A DNA stretch of 64,000 nucleotides from Paracnuella aquatica (GCF_003332885.2 NZ_QOWJ01000018.1:54940-118939), one strand, 5' to 3'. Positions 8,548-18,502 are shown, counted from the first letter of the stretch. Program-made: numbers and translations. Notes: generated from the letters alone by a model not told the origin.

Positions 8548-8916
8548 TTACAACTCCGTCTTGGGCACCAGAAACTTTTCGATTTTATCTAGCACGTCTT
8601 TTTCCCGGAACGGTTTGGCTAAAAAATCATCCGCGCCGTACTCCTCCATGCCTTTTTGCGCAGCCGGATGTCCTGAGAGCATGATGATCGGAATATCTTT
8701 ATGTTCCGACGATTTTAGCTTGCGGCAAATATGCCGGCCATCGGCACCCGAAAGCAGCACATCCATCAAAATCAAGTCGGGCTTTTCGGCGGCTACCTGT
8801 TGGTAAACTTCATGTTCGTGTACGGCGGTAGCCGTTTGGTATCCGCGCTTTTTCAGGATCATCTGGAGTACGGTCAGCACATCCGGGTCGTCATCAATGA
8901 TCAGTATTCTTTCCAT
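8548..8916 (-). CDS. Stand-alone response-regulator receiver protein
   Basis: A 122-aa single-domain receiver. MERILIIDDDPDVLTV holds the acidic pocket, PDLILMDVLLSGADG the phosphoacceptor Asp (near residue 54), IIMLSGH the switch Ser/Thr position and FLAKPF the conserved Lys. There is no output domain, so it acts as a phosphorelay or protein-protein switch (family knowledge). No histidine kinase is adjacent. Start at MERILI; an ATG six codons earlier is also possible. Confidence 0.9.
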   Translation of the reverse strand: MERILIIDDDPDVLTVLQMILKKRGYQTATAVHEHEVYQQVAAEKPDLILMDVLLSGADGRHICRKLKSSEHKDIPIIMLSGHPAAQKGMEEYGADDFLAKPFREKDVLDKIEKFLVPKTEL

Positions 8917-8950
8917 GCCAATTTCGTTGTGCAAAAGGGTGCTACTGGGT

Positions 8951-8973
8951 TAAAAAAGCCTGGCAGGCCAGGC
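8951..8973 (-). terminator. Minus-strand intrinsic terminator
   Basis: On the minus strand GCCTGG / CCAGGC with a 4-nt loop is followed by TTTTTT. It lies 60 bp after the KTSC gene stop. Confidence 0.65.
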
Positions 8974-9033
8974 AGGGTGCCGCATAGGTGAGGCGGCGTT
9001 AAAGTTACATATTTAGGTGTTTGCAAGGGTTGG

Positions 9034-9291
9034 TCAGGCCTCTCGTATTTTTTCGGATGAAAACTGGTTTTTAATATACTCGTTGAAAAATGATCCTGCC
9101 GATCCTTCGCATTCGATGTAGAGTTGAAAAATCTTCCACAGCCTTGGCGGCACGTTCTGGTACCGATACACATTGCCGGTGCGGAATTCAATCTCCAGCG
9201 TTTTATCTTTTTCCGAATACTCCATCCGGTGGATGGTCTGCGACTTTGCAGTAAACAGGGCCTGGCTCATGGCAATGCGTTCTTTATCCAA
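9034..9291 (-). CDS. KTSC-domain protein
   Basis: An 85-aa protein. From about residue 16, SQTIHRMEYSEKDKTLEI, then FRTGNVYRYQNVPPRLW and GSAGSFFNEYIKNQF, match the KTSC domain pattern (an aromatic-rich small domain named after conserved Lys-Thr-Ser-Cys residues; partly degenerate here). KTSC domains occur in phage and bacterial proteins, some with RNA or tRNA-synthetase links, but their role is unknown. It could start at M1 or at MSQALF seven codons later. Single gene with its own terminator; the upstream space is full of repeat words. Confidence 0.75.
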   Translation of the reverse strand: MDKERIAMSQALFTAKSQTIHRMEYSEKDKTLEIEFRTGNVYRYQNVPPRLWKIFQLYIECEGSAGSFFNEYIKNQFSSEKIREA

Positions 9292-9330
9292 GATGAGCTA
9301 AAAAAATTGGGCCAAGGAGGGAGTGAGTGG

Positions 9331-9690
9331 GGAGTTGATAGTTGATAGTTGATAGTTGGTAGTTGACAGTTGACAGTCGGGAGTTCCGAGTTGGAAGTGT
9401 ACATTTTGAATTTGGGTTTGCATTTATAGGTTTGTAGTTATAGCCAATCCTTCAAACAAAGCCCCGTCATTGCGAGGCGCCGTCGTGTTTACAAAAACTG
9501 CCACTTCAATGCGCCGAAGCAATCCCCAATTGATCATAGGCCGTTCCAATTATCCCACAGCCAAGGAAACAAATAAGGTAAAAACTATTTTACACATTAA
9601 ACCACACAACACATAGGCCAATTACACATCCCTACTATCAACTACCGACTCTGAACTCCAGACTATCAACTATCAACTATCACCTCCTCC
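9331..9690. repeat. GTTGATAG-word inverted array with a TCATTGCGAGG unit
   Basis: Tandem 7-8-nt words (GTTGATAG, GTTGGTAG, GTTGACAG) at 9331-9397 face inverted words (CTATCAAC, CTACCGAC) at 9643-9684, so the space can fold as a long imperfect hairpin. Between them, at about 9467-9530, is a TCATTGCGAGGCGC ... GCGCCGAAGCAATC unit, itself a hairpin (GGCGC/GCGCC, TTGC/GCAA). It fills the 432-bp divergent space between the KTSC gene (-) and the Nei-like gene (+). Confidence 0.8.
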
Positions 9691-9723
9691 CCCCCTTGCA
9701 CGCCTTTTGCAACTCCGCACCAC

Positions 9724-10458
9724 ATGGAAGGACCATCACTAGTGTTGCTCAAAGAAGAAGCCAGTAAGTTTGTGGGTAAAAGAATTGACGCCGCCGAAGG
9801 CACCAGCAAACTGGATATGGATTTTATTACCGGTCAAAAGTTGACCGGCCTGGCCACCTGGGGCAAACACCTGCTGCTATTGCTGGAAAGGGACACAATC
9901 CGTATTCATTACCTCATGTTTGGCAACTATTACATCGATAGCCGCCACCCCGAAAAAGAACCCAAACTGTCGCTGTATTTTGCCACCGGACAATGGCATC
10001 ATTACAGTTGCGCCGTTAAGCTGCTCAACACCACCAACCTCGATGTCCTTTACGACTGGAGTACCGACGTAATGAACGATGCATGGAGCACCAATAAAAC
10101 GATAGCGAAACTGAAAGATATGCCCCATCGCCAGGCCGATGATCTGTTGCTGGACCAGCAGGTATTTTCAGGCGTGGGCAACATCATTAAAAACGAAGTG
10201 CTCCATCGGATTGGCGTACACCCGGAAAGCAAGATCGGCTCAATGCCAAATCCAAAACTGAAAGCACTGGTTACAGAAGCCCGGCACTACTGTTTTCAAT
10301 TCCTTGACTGGAAACGTGAAGGCACCCTGCGCCAGCACTGGCTGGCCCACACCAAAAAAACATGCAGCCGCTGTGGCGGTCCCATCACCAAACAACACAC
10401 CGGCCTCACACCGCGACGTAGCTTTTTTTGTACCAATTGCCAGGTGAAGTATGGGTAG
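9724..10458 (+). CDS. Fpg/Nei-family DNA glycosylase without N-terminal proline
   Basis: A 244-aa homologue of formamidopyrimidine/endonuclease VIII glycosylases, which excise oxidised bases and nick the DNA. WGKHLLLLL supplies the N-domain Lys, QVFSGVGNIIKNEVLHRIGV is the helix-two-turn-helix with the conserved Gly-Asn, and the C-terminus is a zinc finger, CSRCGG ... RRSFFCTNCQ, with four Cys and the conserved Arg. The family needs Pro at position 2 (MPEGP) as Schiff-base nucleophile; here the start reads MEGPSLV, so that Pro is missing, and no in-frame upstream start restores it. Activity may therefore be altered. Single gene flanked by repeat words. Confidence 0.85.
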   Translation: MEGPSLVLLKEEASKFVGKRIDAAEGTSKLDMDFITGQKLTGLATWGKHLLLLLERDTIRIHYLMFGNYYIDSRHPEKEPKLSLYFATGQWHHYSCAVKLLNTTNLDVLYDWSTDVMNDAWSTNKTIAKLKDMPHRQADDLLLDQQVFSGVGNIIKNEVLHRIGVHPESKIGSMPNPKLKALVTEARHYCFQFLDWKREGTLRQHWLAHTKKTCSRCGGPITKQHTGLTPRRSFFCTNCQVKYG

Positions 10459-10462
10459 CGTC

Positions 10463-10655
10463 GGAAGTCGGAGGACCGAAGACGGAAGTCGGAAGACGAT
10501 GCGGGTTGTGGGTAAATGAAGTGCAAATAGAAAAGTACCGAACCAATTCAGCAACATATACAACCATCTCTCCTGGCTCCCGACTCTCAACTCCCGACTC
10601 TCAATTCTAAACTTGCCTCAAAAAACTCTTCTTCCGACTTCCGACCCCGGACTTC
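10463..10655. repeat. GGAAGTCGG-word inverted pair
   Basis: Words GTCGGAAGTCGG / ACGGAAGTCGGAAG at 10463-10499 face CTTCCGACTTCCGACC at 10627-10655, with a short CTCTCAACTCCCGACTCTCAA run (GTTG family) at about 10577-10604. It lies between two plus-strand genes (glycosylase and PAP2). Confidence 0.7.
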
Positions 10656-10691
10656 CAACTTCTTTCGCACAGCATTTGCATATGCACCAGC

Positions 10692-11399
10692 ATGGTAAGG
10701 AAAAGAGTAAAAAAGTTCTGGGCGTCGCTGGCACTGTTATCCGCCGAAGTGGTGGTGGTAACAGGCCTGCTGATTGGCGCGGTGGTGCTGTTTGCATACA
10801 TGGTGCGCCGGGTGTTTATTCTGCAAAACAACAATTTCGACGAAAGCATCTTTGAAGCATTGACGCCCTACCACACCGAGACCAATAACAAGATCATGAC
10901 TGCCATTACTTTCCTGGGCAAGCATGAGTTCCTGATCCCCGCCAACATAGCCTTGATCCTTTGGTTTTTGCTGGTGCGCAAACGCAAGTGGTATTCTATC
11001 CGGGTGCCGGCCGTGGCGCTCAGCTCATTGGGGTTGATGTTTTTACTCAAAAACGTATTCAACCGGGCAAGGCCCGAAGTGCCCTTGCTGGAGGCGGCCC
11101 GCGGTCTTTCTTTTCCCAGCGGCCATGCGCTGATGAGCGTTACTTTTTATGGCCTGCTCATTTACACCGTGTACCATCTCTGGAAAAACAAAACCGCCAA
11201 ATGGGCCATGATCACGTTTTTGGTGATCCTGATTATACTCATTGGCTTTAGCCGTATTTACCTAAAAGTGCACTACACCAGCGATGTGCTGGCCGGCTTT
11301 GCTATGGGTTTGATGTGGCTTTTTTTATCACTTTGGATACTGGAAAATATGGAACGATATAGCCGCCGCAAACTGCAGCCGATTGTGGAGCAGGCGTGA
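10692..11399 (+). CDS. PAP2-family membrane phosphatase
   Basis: A 235-aa inner-membrane phosphatase of the type acting on phosphatidate, undecaprenyl pyrophosphate or similar lipid phosphates. It has about six hydrophobic segments, and the three catalytic motifs are intact: KNVFNRARP (K-x6-RP), LSFPSGHA (PSGH) and SRIYLKVHYTSD (SR-x5-H-x3-D). The N-terminus is a basic stretch followed by the first membrane segment. No neighbour tells the substrate. Its stop is followed directly by repeat words and a 17-bp-stem terminator. Confidence 0.9.
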   Translation: MVRKRVKKFWASLALLSAEVVVVTGLLIGAVVLFAYMVRRVFILQNNNFDESIFEALTPYHTETNNKIMTAITFLGKHEFLIPANIALILWFLLVRKRKWYSIRVPAVALSSLGLMFLLKNVFNRARPEVPLLEAARGLSFPSGHALMSVTFYGLLIYTVYHLWKNKTAKWAMITFLVILIILIGFSRIYLKVHYTSDVLAGFAMGLMWLFLSLWILENMERYSRRKLQPIVEQA

Positions 11400-11405
11400 G
11401 GAAGA

Positions 11406-11576
11406 GTTAGGAGTTGATAGTTGGCAGTTGATAGTTGATAGTTGGTAGAGGAAATACAAAAAGGCAATCAAAGTTTAATTGCCTTTTTGTATTTCTTGAA
11501 AATGAAGTTCTGATGTTTCCGTGAAACAATCCTCACTGTCAACTATCAACTACCAACTGCCAACTACCAACTCCCC
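11406..11576. repeat. GTTGATAG-word inverted pair around a terminator
   Basis: The words GTTGATAG/GTTGGCAG/GTTGGTAG at 11411-11450 and the inverse words CTATCAAC/CTACCAAC/CTGCCAAC at 11538-11572 flank the terminator at 11452-11494, between the convergent PAP2 (+) and small lipoprotein (-) genes. Confidence 0.8.
11452..11494. terminator. Bidirectional terminator, 17-bp perfect stem
   Basis: AAATACAAAAAGGCAAT (11452-11468) pairs with 11478-11494. Both strands end in a T-rich run. Confidence 0.9.
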
Positions 11577-11578
11577 CA

Positions 11579-11785
11579 CTAATTCCTTTGTTGCAAATCA
11601 ACCCGGTCTTCGCCTTTGGCAGTGTCGGTTTCAGGGGTGTAGTTGTAGCCGGTATCCTGCATGGCGCCGTTCTGGTCCACGGGTTTGATGCCGTCGTCTA
11701 CGGCACCGCTTTCGCCGGGATTGTTGTTGCTGGCATTGCAGGCCACCAAAAGGGCGGCGCTTAAAATGATCGCTGCTATTTTCAT
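11579..11785 (-). CDS. Small lipoprotein, 68 aa
   Basis: MKIAAIILSAALLVACNAS is a clear lipoprotein signal with lipobox LVAC. The mature part is only about 52 residues, acidic and Asn/Asp/Gly-rich with no predicted fold, resembling the many short disordered lipoproteins of this lineage. A similar one lies at 15620-15778. The convergent repeat array lies immediately downstream of its stop. Function unknown. Confidence 0.75.
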   Translation of the reverse strand: MKIAAIILSAALLVACNASNNNPGESGAVDDGIKPVDQNGAMQDTGYNYTPETDTAKGEDRVDLQQRN

Positions 11786-13742
<1,957 letters not shown>

Positions 13743-13765
13743 GTGAGTTGTGAGTTGGGAGTTAC
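13743..13765 (+). repeat. Single GAGTTG-word arm
   Basis: GTGAGTTGTGAGTTGGGAGTT follows the ABC-F stop directly. It is a short, single-sided member of the GTTG word family. Confidence 0.5.
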
Positions 13766-13793
13766 GAGTGGAAAGTAAACTTAAAACGATAGT

Positions 13794-13826
13794 AAAAACG
13801 CCGCTGAAATATTCAGCGGCGTTTTC
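13794..13826 (+). terminator. Intrinsic terminator of the ABC-F gene
   Basis: AAAACGCCGCTGAA pairs with TTCAGCGGCGTTTT around a short AT loop, followed by CATTTT. Confidence 0.85.
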
Positions 13827-13856
13827 ATTTTATAATGCCAAAGTATTTTGCCTTTG

Positions 13857-13982
13857 TCATCCTGAGCGTAGCGAAGGATCTGAGCCTGCACCATTGCAAT
13901 TTTTGTAAAAAGAACAAGCCTGCTTTTAATAACAGGTGTTTTATTTACAACGTTCAGATCCTTCGCTGCGCTCAGGATGACA
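13857..13982. repeat. GTCATCCTGAGCG palindromic unit
   Basis: GTCATCCTGAGCGTAGCG plus AAGGATCTGA (13857-13884) pairs with TCAGATCCTTCG plus CTGCGCTCAGGATGAC (13954-13981), a stem of about 27 bp with two mismatches and a 70-nt loop. It lies between convergent genes. Related but diverged units are at 33089-33176 and 33266-33352. Confidence 0.85.
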
Positions 13983-13999
13983 AAACAGAACCTAAAAAC

Positions 14000-14644
14000 T
14001 CAAAAAGCATATCCCACAAAAAACTGCACTACCCCATTTTTAAAATTGGTGGTTTCTGGGTTAAACGGCAGAGGATACGGGTTGGGGTTGGTAGCAGCCG
14101 ACTCCCATTTTTTATACAATTTTCCCAAGCCCAAATTGTAACGACCGCCCACCAACAAACCCTTTACCGGCCTTAGTTCTATGCCGCCGGCAAAACCATA
14201 ATCAATGCGATTGAGCAGGTTGGTGATGGAGCTGTCTTTTACGTTGTTGGAAAGTTTGCTGTTGAGCAAAAGGCCTACCTGCCCGCCCAGTTGCAATTGC
14301 AGAAACTTGCCAACGTTGAACGTGGAAAGTTGTGGCAGGTAAATATAATCGTTGAGTACATCGGTGGCCTTACCGCCATTATCAAAGCTATAGCCCTGGC
14401 GTGAAAACACGATTTCGGAGCGGAAGCCGCGGCCGCTGCTGGGTGCCGGCGCATAAAATGCGCTGACCATAAACCCGCTTTTATTATTGGTGTTGATACC
14501 CGATCCGCTGGCCGTTACATACGACCAGTTATAGCCCGCTTTTATGCCCAGTTGATTGCGGCTTGGGTTCAGCTTGGTTTCTTTTTGTGCCTGTGCGGCA
14601 AATGCGGTGGTAGCCAGGATCAATCCCAGAATTGCTTTTCTCAT
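14000..14644 (-). CDS. PorT-like outer-membrane beta-barrel protein
   Basis: A 214-aa protein with signal peptide MRKAILGLILATTAFAAQAQ. The mature chain starts QLGIKAGYNWSYV and continues as alternating strands (GFMVSAFYAP, EIVFSRQGYSF, IYLPQLSTFNVG, LQLQLGGQVGLLL, ELRPVKGLLVGGRYNLGL), ending in an aromatic VVQFFVGYAF. This is the PorT / outer-membrane beta-barrel (PF13568-type) pattern with an eight-strand-like repeat and a C-terminal Phe. It is structural or a pore; no specific role can be read. Single gene on the minus strand. Confidence 0.85.
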   Translation of the reverse strand: MRKAILGLILATTAFAAQAQKETKLNPSRNQLGIKAGYNWSYVTASGSGINTNNKSGFMVSAFYAPAPSSGRGFRSEIVFSRQGYSFDNGGKATDVLNDYIYLPQLSTFNVGKFLQLQLGGQVGLLLNSKLSNNVKDSSITNLLNRIDYGFAGGIELRPVKGLLVGGRYNLGLGKLYKKWESAATNPNPYPLPFNPETTNFKNGVVQFFVGYAF

Positions 14645-14780
14645 TGCAGTAGTTTTAGTACTGCAAGAAACGGCACATTAATACACCTCGGGCCGCATTG
14701 TTGATGAGTTGAAGATTGGGCTGCATGAAAGGTGCCGCATGAGCGTTGAAATGTAATGGCGCAAACGGCTGTTTTATTTT

Positions 14781-15575
14781 TTAAAACCGTTCGTAGCGGG
14801 CCCGCAAGAAATTAAAGATGCCATAAGCCACAAACCCCAGCCCCACGGCACCCAATAAATAAGAGCCCATTGGCGAACCCTCCAGGAACTGGAATGCCTC
14901 ACTGGTATCACCTGCCTCCGATGCATTGGCATGCATGGCTGCACGCAGCAGCAGGTAAGCCAATATGATCCACACAATGCCGCGGGCTATATAGCCCACT
15001 TTCCCCGACCGCACCAGCAGCGAAGCATGCGGCGTATGCACCTGCCCTTCGTTTACATGCTTGCGGTATTGCTCCGTCCACCCATAATATAATTGGTAAA
15101 TGCCGGTGCCCAGCATAATAAGCGCAACAATGCCCACCAGCCATTGCCCTCCCGGTTTATCGAGCAACGTAGCCGCAAGGGTTTGCTGGCTGTTGCCGCC
15201 ACCGCTGCTGCTTTTGCCCAAAGCCATATTGAGTGCCGCCACGGCCACGCCTGCATAGCCCAGTCCGCTCAAAAAATAAAGGGCTCGTTTGCTTTTTTTA
15301 TGTTCATGGCCATACGCCGGTGCAAAGGCTTGTACCATGCGCCAGGCCACATAGCCAAACAACCCAACAGCCAACAAGAGCAGCAGCGTCCCGCCGGCCG
15401 GCGCATCACGCACCATTTTAAACACACCGCCGCGGCTGGCATCGGCCGAGGCGCTGCCCAGCTCAAAAGCCGCCATAAAGGCCAGCACGCCCAGCAGCAT
15501 GTATACTATTCCTTTTGATGCATAACCGGCACGGGCTAATTTCTGAACACCTCTTTTTGCTTGCACTACTTGCAT
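14781..15575 (-). CDS. DUF1206 membrane protein
   Basis: A 264-aa inner-membrane protein with six hydrophobic segments arranged as three repeated pairs. The repeat signature, ARxGYxxKGIVYxxLG (LARAGYASKGIVYMLLG near residue 13, then LVRSGKVGYIARGIVWIILAY near residue 190), and G-x-x-x-Y-G-(I/V)FNFLRARYE at the end are typical of DUF1206. Function is unknown; the family is often near stress genes. It runs toward 14781 without an obvious terminator before the next minus-strand gene. Confidence 0.88.
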   Translation of the reverse strand: MQVVQAKRGVQKLARAGYASKGIVYMLLGVLAFMAAFELGSASADASRGGVFKMVRDAPAGGTLLLLLAVGLFGYVAWRMVQAFAPAYGHEHKKSKRALYFLSGLGYAGVAVAALNMALGKSSSGGGNSQQTLAATLLDKPGGQWLVGIVALIMLGTGIYQLYYGWTEQYRKHVNEGQVHTPHASLLVRSGKVGYIARGIVWIILAYLLLRAAMHANASEAGDTSEAFQFLEGSPMGSYLLGAVGLGFVAYGIFNFLRARYERF

Positions 15576-15619
15576 GGGTAGGAATTTTTAATCCTCATTT
15601 TTAAGTAAAAAGTACTGGC

Positions 15620-15778
15620 TTATTTTCCACTAACGGGCAGGCTGTCGGTGCCCGGCGGCAGCGTATCCAATTGCCTGGTGCCGTCCACTTTTGCCGAATC
15701 GGTTTCCCGTTCTTTTTCGCTGCTGCTGGTATTGCAGCCAACGGCTGCTATTACCCATAAAATAAAAAGATAACGCAT
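15620..15778 (-). CDS. Small lipoprotein, 52 aa
   Basis: A short frame MRYLFILWVIAAVGCN with lipobox AAVGC, then an acidic, Ser/Thr/Asp-rich mature part ending SLPVSGK. It is too short for most gene callers, but the signal and lipobox are unmistakable. It lies between DUF4920 and DUF1206 on the same strand. Its role is unknown; compare the 68-aa lipoprotein at 11579-11785. Confidence 0.65.
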   Translation of the reverse strand: MRYLFILWVIAAVGCNTSSSEKERETDSAKVDGTRQLDTLPPGTDSLPVSGK

Positions 15779-15811
15779 GGCAGTACCCGTTAAAACATTT
15801 GTGCCACCAAC

Positions 15812-15846
15812 AAAAAAGGCCGGTGCATATGCACCGGCCTTTTTTT
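15812..15846. terminator. Bidirectional terminator, 15-bp stem
   Basis: AAAAAAGGCCGGTGC pairs with GCACCGGCCTTTTTT around ATAT, after the DUF4920 gene (-). Confidence 0.9.
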
Positions 15847-15877
15847 AAAAGCTATTTAATCTGTTCGAAACGGTAGT

Positions 15878-16354
15878 TTAATCTACCACCTGTACACCGG
15901 CGGCCACTACCTGCACGCCTTTTTCCGAACCTTTTATTTTTTCAATCTCCTCTTTCGATTTGCCGCCGTCTTCCGCAAAATGTTTGCGCTGCGCTTCGGT
16001 TACTTCTTTCACTTTAGCGGTGCCGTCCACAATCACGGTTTTGCCCACCAGGTTTTGGGGCAAAAAGAATGAATGGTCTTTTGTTTTCACCATTACAGAA
16101 GTGCCGTCTGCTTTTTCCACCTTAAACCAACAGCCCATGGCCTGGCACACTTCAGTAACCTTGCCCGTAATGCGGCCATTGAATTCATCGTTGGTCATTT
16201 TTTGGTCCAACTGGTCAATGGTAATCGGGGCTTGTTTTGTTTTGGCCAGGGTTCCGTAGGTTACGCCTTTGGCTGCAGGCTTGATATCGCTTTCCTGCGC
16301 TCCGGCTGCTACAACTACAGAAAGTGCAAACAGGGAAAAAAGCAGCTTTTTCAT
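15878..16354 (-). CDS. DUF4920-family exported protein
   Basis: A 158-aa protein with signal peptide MKKLLFSLFALSVVVAAGAQ. The mature part is an OB-fold-like small domain: GRITGKVTEVCQAMGCWFKVEKADG with a conserved CxxxGCW, then VMVKTKDHSFFLPQNLVGK and VIVDGTAKVKEVT, typical of DUF4920. The Cys pair suggests a metal or disulfide (inference). The C-terminal KGVQVVAAGVQVV is hydrophobic. An ATG 51 bp upstream is rejected because the signal peptide would be displaced. A near-consensus -7 box (TATCTTTC, minus strand, 16393-16400) precedes it. Confidence 0.85.
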   Translation of the reverse strand: MKKLLFSLFALSVVVAAGAQESDIKPAAKGVTYGTLAKTKQAPITIDQLDQKMTNDEFNGRITGKVTEVCQAMGCWFKVEKADGTSVMVKTKDHSFFLPQNLVGKTVIVDGTAKVKEVTEAQRKHFAEDGGKSKEEIEKIKGSEKGVQVVAAGVQVVD

Positions 16355-16725
16355 GATGGAAGATTGTTTGTTGAATGGTAAAATTTGCGGCGGAAAGATA
16401 ATCATTTATCCAGTTGCGTTATTTACAGTGGTGTTAAACACACAACCCGCCATTAATAGGCATTGGGCAGGCAAAGCATTTTTTTACCCAACGAAAAGCA
16501 ACCCATTTACAGTATTGCAGCCCTCAAAAAACGGTGCTTATTTTGCACCGATCATGGCGCTAAAAACCAGCCGGTCTTTAACCTATTTTTAAACGGAAAA
16601 AAAGCAAGAAAAAGCCCTTTTCTTTGCTAAAATCATTAGTTTTACAACGCAAAAAAATCCCGGCACAACGGGATAAAAAATGCCTATTTTTAAGGACCCC
16701 TTCTTTATTTTTTCAAAACAACAAC
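16355..16725. other. Divergent DUF4920-recA region with hairpins
   Basis: This 371-bp space has two hairpins whose T-runs lie on the minus strand: CGGTGC / GCACCG at 16532-16550 next to A6, and ATCCCG / CGGGAT at 16657-16674 flanked by A-runs. A near-consensus -7 (TAGTTTTA, 16638-16645) may serve recA. No LexA-type box was recognised. Confidence 0.45.
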
Positions 16726-17727
16726 ATGTCTAATAGCGAAAAATTAAAAGCGCTGAAACTTACCATTGACAAGATCGACAAAGACTTTGGCAAGGGCAGC
16801 GTAATGATGATGAACGAACGTGGCGAACAGCAGCAGGAAGTGATCTCTACAGGATCCATTGGCCTGGATGCCGCCCTTGGTATTGGCGGGCTGCCCAAAG
16901 GCCGTGTGATCGAGATCTACGGTCCGGAAAGCTCGGGTAAAACCACCATTGCCACCCACGTTATTGCCGAAGCACAAAAGAAAGGCGGCATGTGTGCCAT
17001 CATCGATGCCGAGCATGCTTTTGACAGCATCTATGCACAAAAGCTGGGCGTGGACATCGACAACCTGCTGATATCGCAGCCCGACTATGGCGAGCAGGCG
17101 CTGGAAATCGCCGACCGCCTGATCTTGTCCGGCGCGCTGGATGTGGTGGTGATTGACTCCGTAGCCGCACTGGTGCCCAAAGGCGAACTGGAAGGCGAAA
17201 TGGGCGACTCCAAGATGGGCTTACAAGCCCGCCTGATGTCGCAAGCCCTGCGTAAGCTCACGGCCACCATTTCCAAAACCAACACCATTTGCATCTTTAT
17301 CAACCAGCTGCGCGAAAAGATCGGGGTAATGTTTGGCAACCCCGAAACCACCACCGGTGGTAACGCCCTGAAGTTCTATGCTTCGGTGCGCCTCGATATC
17401 CGCCGCATGACGCAGATCAAAGACGGTGAAGAAGCCGTGGGTAACCGCGTAAAAGTAAAAGTGGTGAAAAACAAGGTAGCGCCTCCGTTCCGCGTGGCCG
17501 AGTTTGACATCATCTTTGGCGAAGGCGTTTCCAAAATTGGCGAGATCCTCGACATTGGCGTAGAGATGGGCATTGTAAACAAAAGCGGAAGCTGGTTTAG
17601 CTACAACACCGATAAGCTGGGCCAGGGCCGCGAAGCGGTAAAACAACTGCTGAAAGACAATACCGAACTAGCCAACGAGATCGAAACCAAGATCCGCGAA
17701 AAGCTGAAAGAAGCTGCAGCAGCGTAA
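16726..17727 (+). CDS. recA: Recombinase RecA
   Basis: A 333-aa strand-exchange and SOS coprotease protein of homologous recombination. The start [25 protein letters not shown] is normal for RecA and preferred over a start 102 bp upstream. Walker A is GPESSGKTT (Lys near residue 72), then [11 protein letters not shown], Walker [11 protein letters not shown], the L1/L2 DNA-binding loops ([36 protein letters not shown]) and the C-terminal KSGSWFSY domain. Length and motifs are typical and complete. recX, its modulator, is encoded 6 kb away at 22946-23416 rather than next to it. Confidence 0.98.
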   Translation: MSNSEKLKALKLTIDKIDKDFGKGSVMMMNERGEQQQEVISTGSIGLDAALGIGGLPKGRVIEIYGPESSGKTTIATHVIAEAQKKGGMCAIIDAEHAFDSIYAQKLGVDIDNLLISQPDYGEQALEIADRLILSGALDVVVIDSVAALVPKGELEGEMGDSKMGLQARLMSQALRKLTATISKTNTICIFINQLREKIGVMFGNPETTTGGNALKFYASVRLDIRRMTQIKDGEEAVGNRVKVKVVKNKVAPPFRVAEFDIIFGEGVSKIGEILDIGVEMGIVNKSGSWFSYNTDKLGQGREAVKQLLKDNTELANEIETKIREKLKEAAAA

Positions 17728-17748
17728 CACAAATTAGTTTTCGGCATA

Positions 17749-17779
17749 AAAAAAAGGCCTGCGTATGCAGGCCTTTTTT
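17749..17779 (+). terminator. Intrinsic terminator of recA
   Basis: AAAAAGGCCTGC pairs with GCAGGCCTTTTTT around GTAT, 22 bp after the stop. Confidence 0.9.
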
Positions 17780-18046
17780 GGTGTTACTAGGAGCGGTTGG
17801 GCTTTTCAAGTATGGATAAATCTGTTTAAATGGGCACGCTCTGGTTTTTCAACAATGTCTTTGCGTGGTTAAGGTCTTTTTATGGCTCGGCTGTTTTTAT
17901 ATCAAATACTTTGCCATATATATAAAACATTACCCATCAGTATAGTTACAAAACAAGCACTTCCGTATTTTGGCCCTGATCGATATCATTTGGGCCCTTT
18001 GCCGGCCAGTAGCCCGGAATAATTAATTTCACCCAAAATTTCCAGC
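17780..18046 (+). other. Intergenic before methylglyoxal synthase
   Basis: After the recA terminator this AT-rich stretch shows no repeat word or ORF. A near -7 (TATTTTGG) at about 17967-17974 could be the mgsA promoter. Confidence 0.35.
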
Positions 18047-18502
18047 ATGGCAGATATACGCAAAATTGGCCTCCGCAAACGCATTGCTTTGGTGGCCCAC
18101 GATCACAAAAAAAAGGAACTAATAGACTGGGCAGTACAAAACCGCGACATGCTGGCTACCCACGAACTGCTGGCCACCGGCACCACCGGCAAACTGCTGG
18201 AAGAGAAACTGGATCTGCCTGTAAAAAAGCTGTACAGCGGCCCGCTGGGTGGCGACCAGCAGATCGGCTCCCTCATAGCTGAGGGGCATATTGACCTGAT
18301 CGTGTTTTTTTGGGACCCTATGGAAGCGCAGCCCCACGACAGTGACGTAAAAGCGCTGCTCCGCCTGGCCGTGGCCTGGAACATCCTGATGGCCTGCAAC
18401 CGCACCAGTGCCGATTTCTTGTTGACCTCCCCGTTGATGGATTCCGAATACACCATTATTACCCCCGATTACTCCGGCTACCTTACCCGTAAACTGGTGT
18501 AA
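18047..18502 (+). CDS. mgsA: Methylglyoxal synthase
   Basis: A 151-aa enzyme converting dihydroxyacetone phosphate to methylglyoxal, a bypass that relieves phosphosugar stress. LVAHDHKKKEL near the N-terminus, ATGTTGKLLEE (phosphate binding), SGPLGGDQQIG with the catalytic Asp, FFWDPMEAQPHDSDVKALLR and CNRTSADFLLTSP match E. coli MgsA almost motif for motif. The length is normal. Single gene; a GGGCGATG / CATCGCCC hairpin follows at 18528-18556. Confidence 0.95.
   Translation: MADIRKIGLRKRIALVAHDHKKKELIDWAVQNRDMLATHELLATGTTGKLLEEKLDLPVKKLYSGPLGGDQQIGSLIAEGHIDLIVFFWDPMEAQPHDSDVKALLRLAVAWNILMACNRTSADFLLTSPLMDSEYTIITPDYSGYLTRKLV

Noticed and set aside
9331-9397. Tandem GTTGATAG words as a possible CRISPR array
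   Set aside because: Units are 7-8 nt, directly adjacent and imperfect, without spacers or cas genes.
16355-16725. SOS (LexA) box before recA
   Set aside because: No CTGT-n8-ACAG or other palindrome of a known LexA type was seen.
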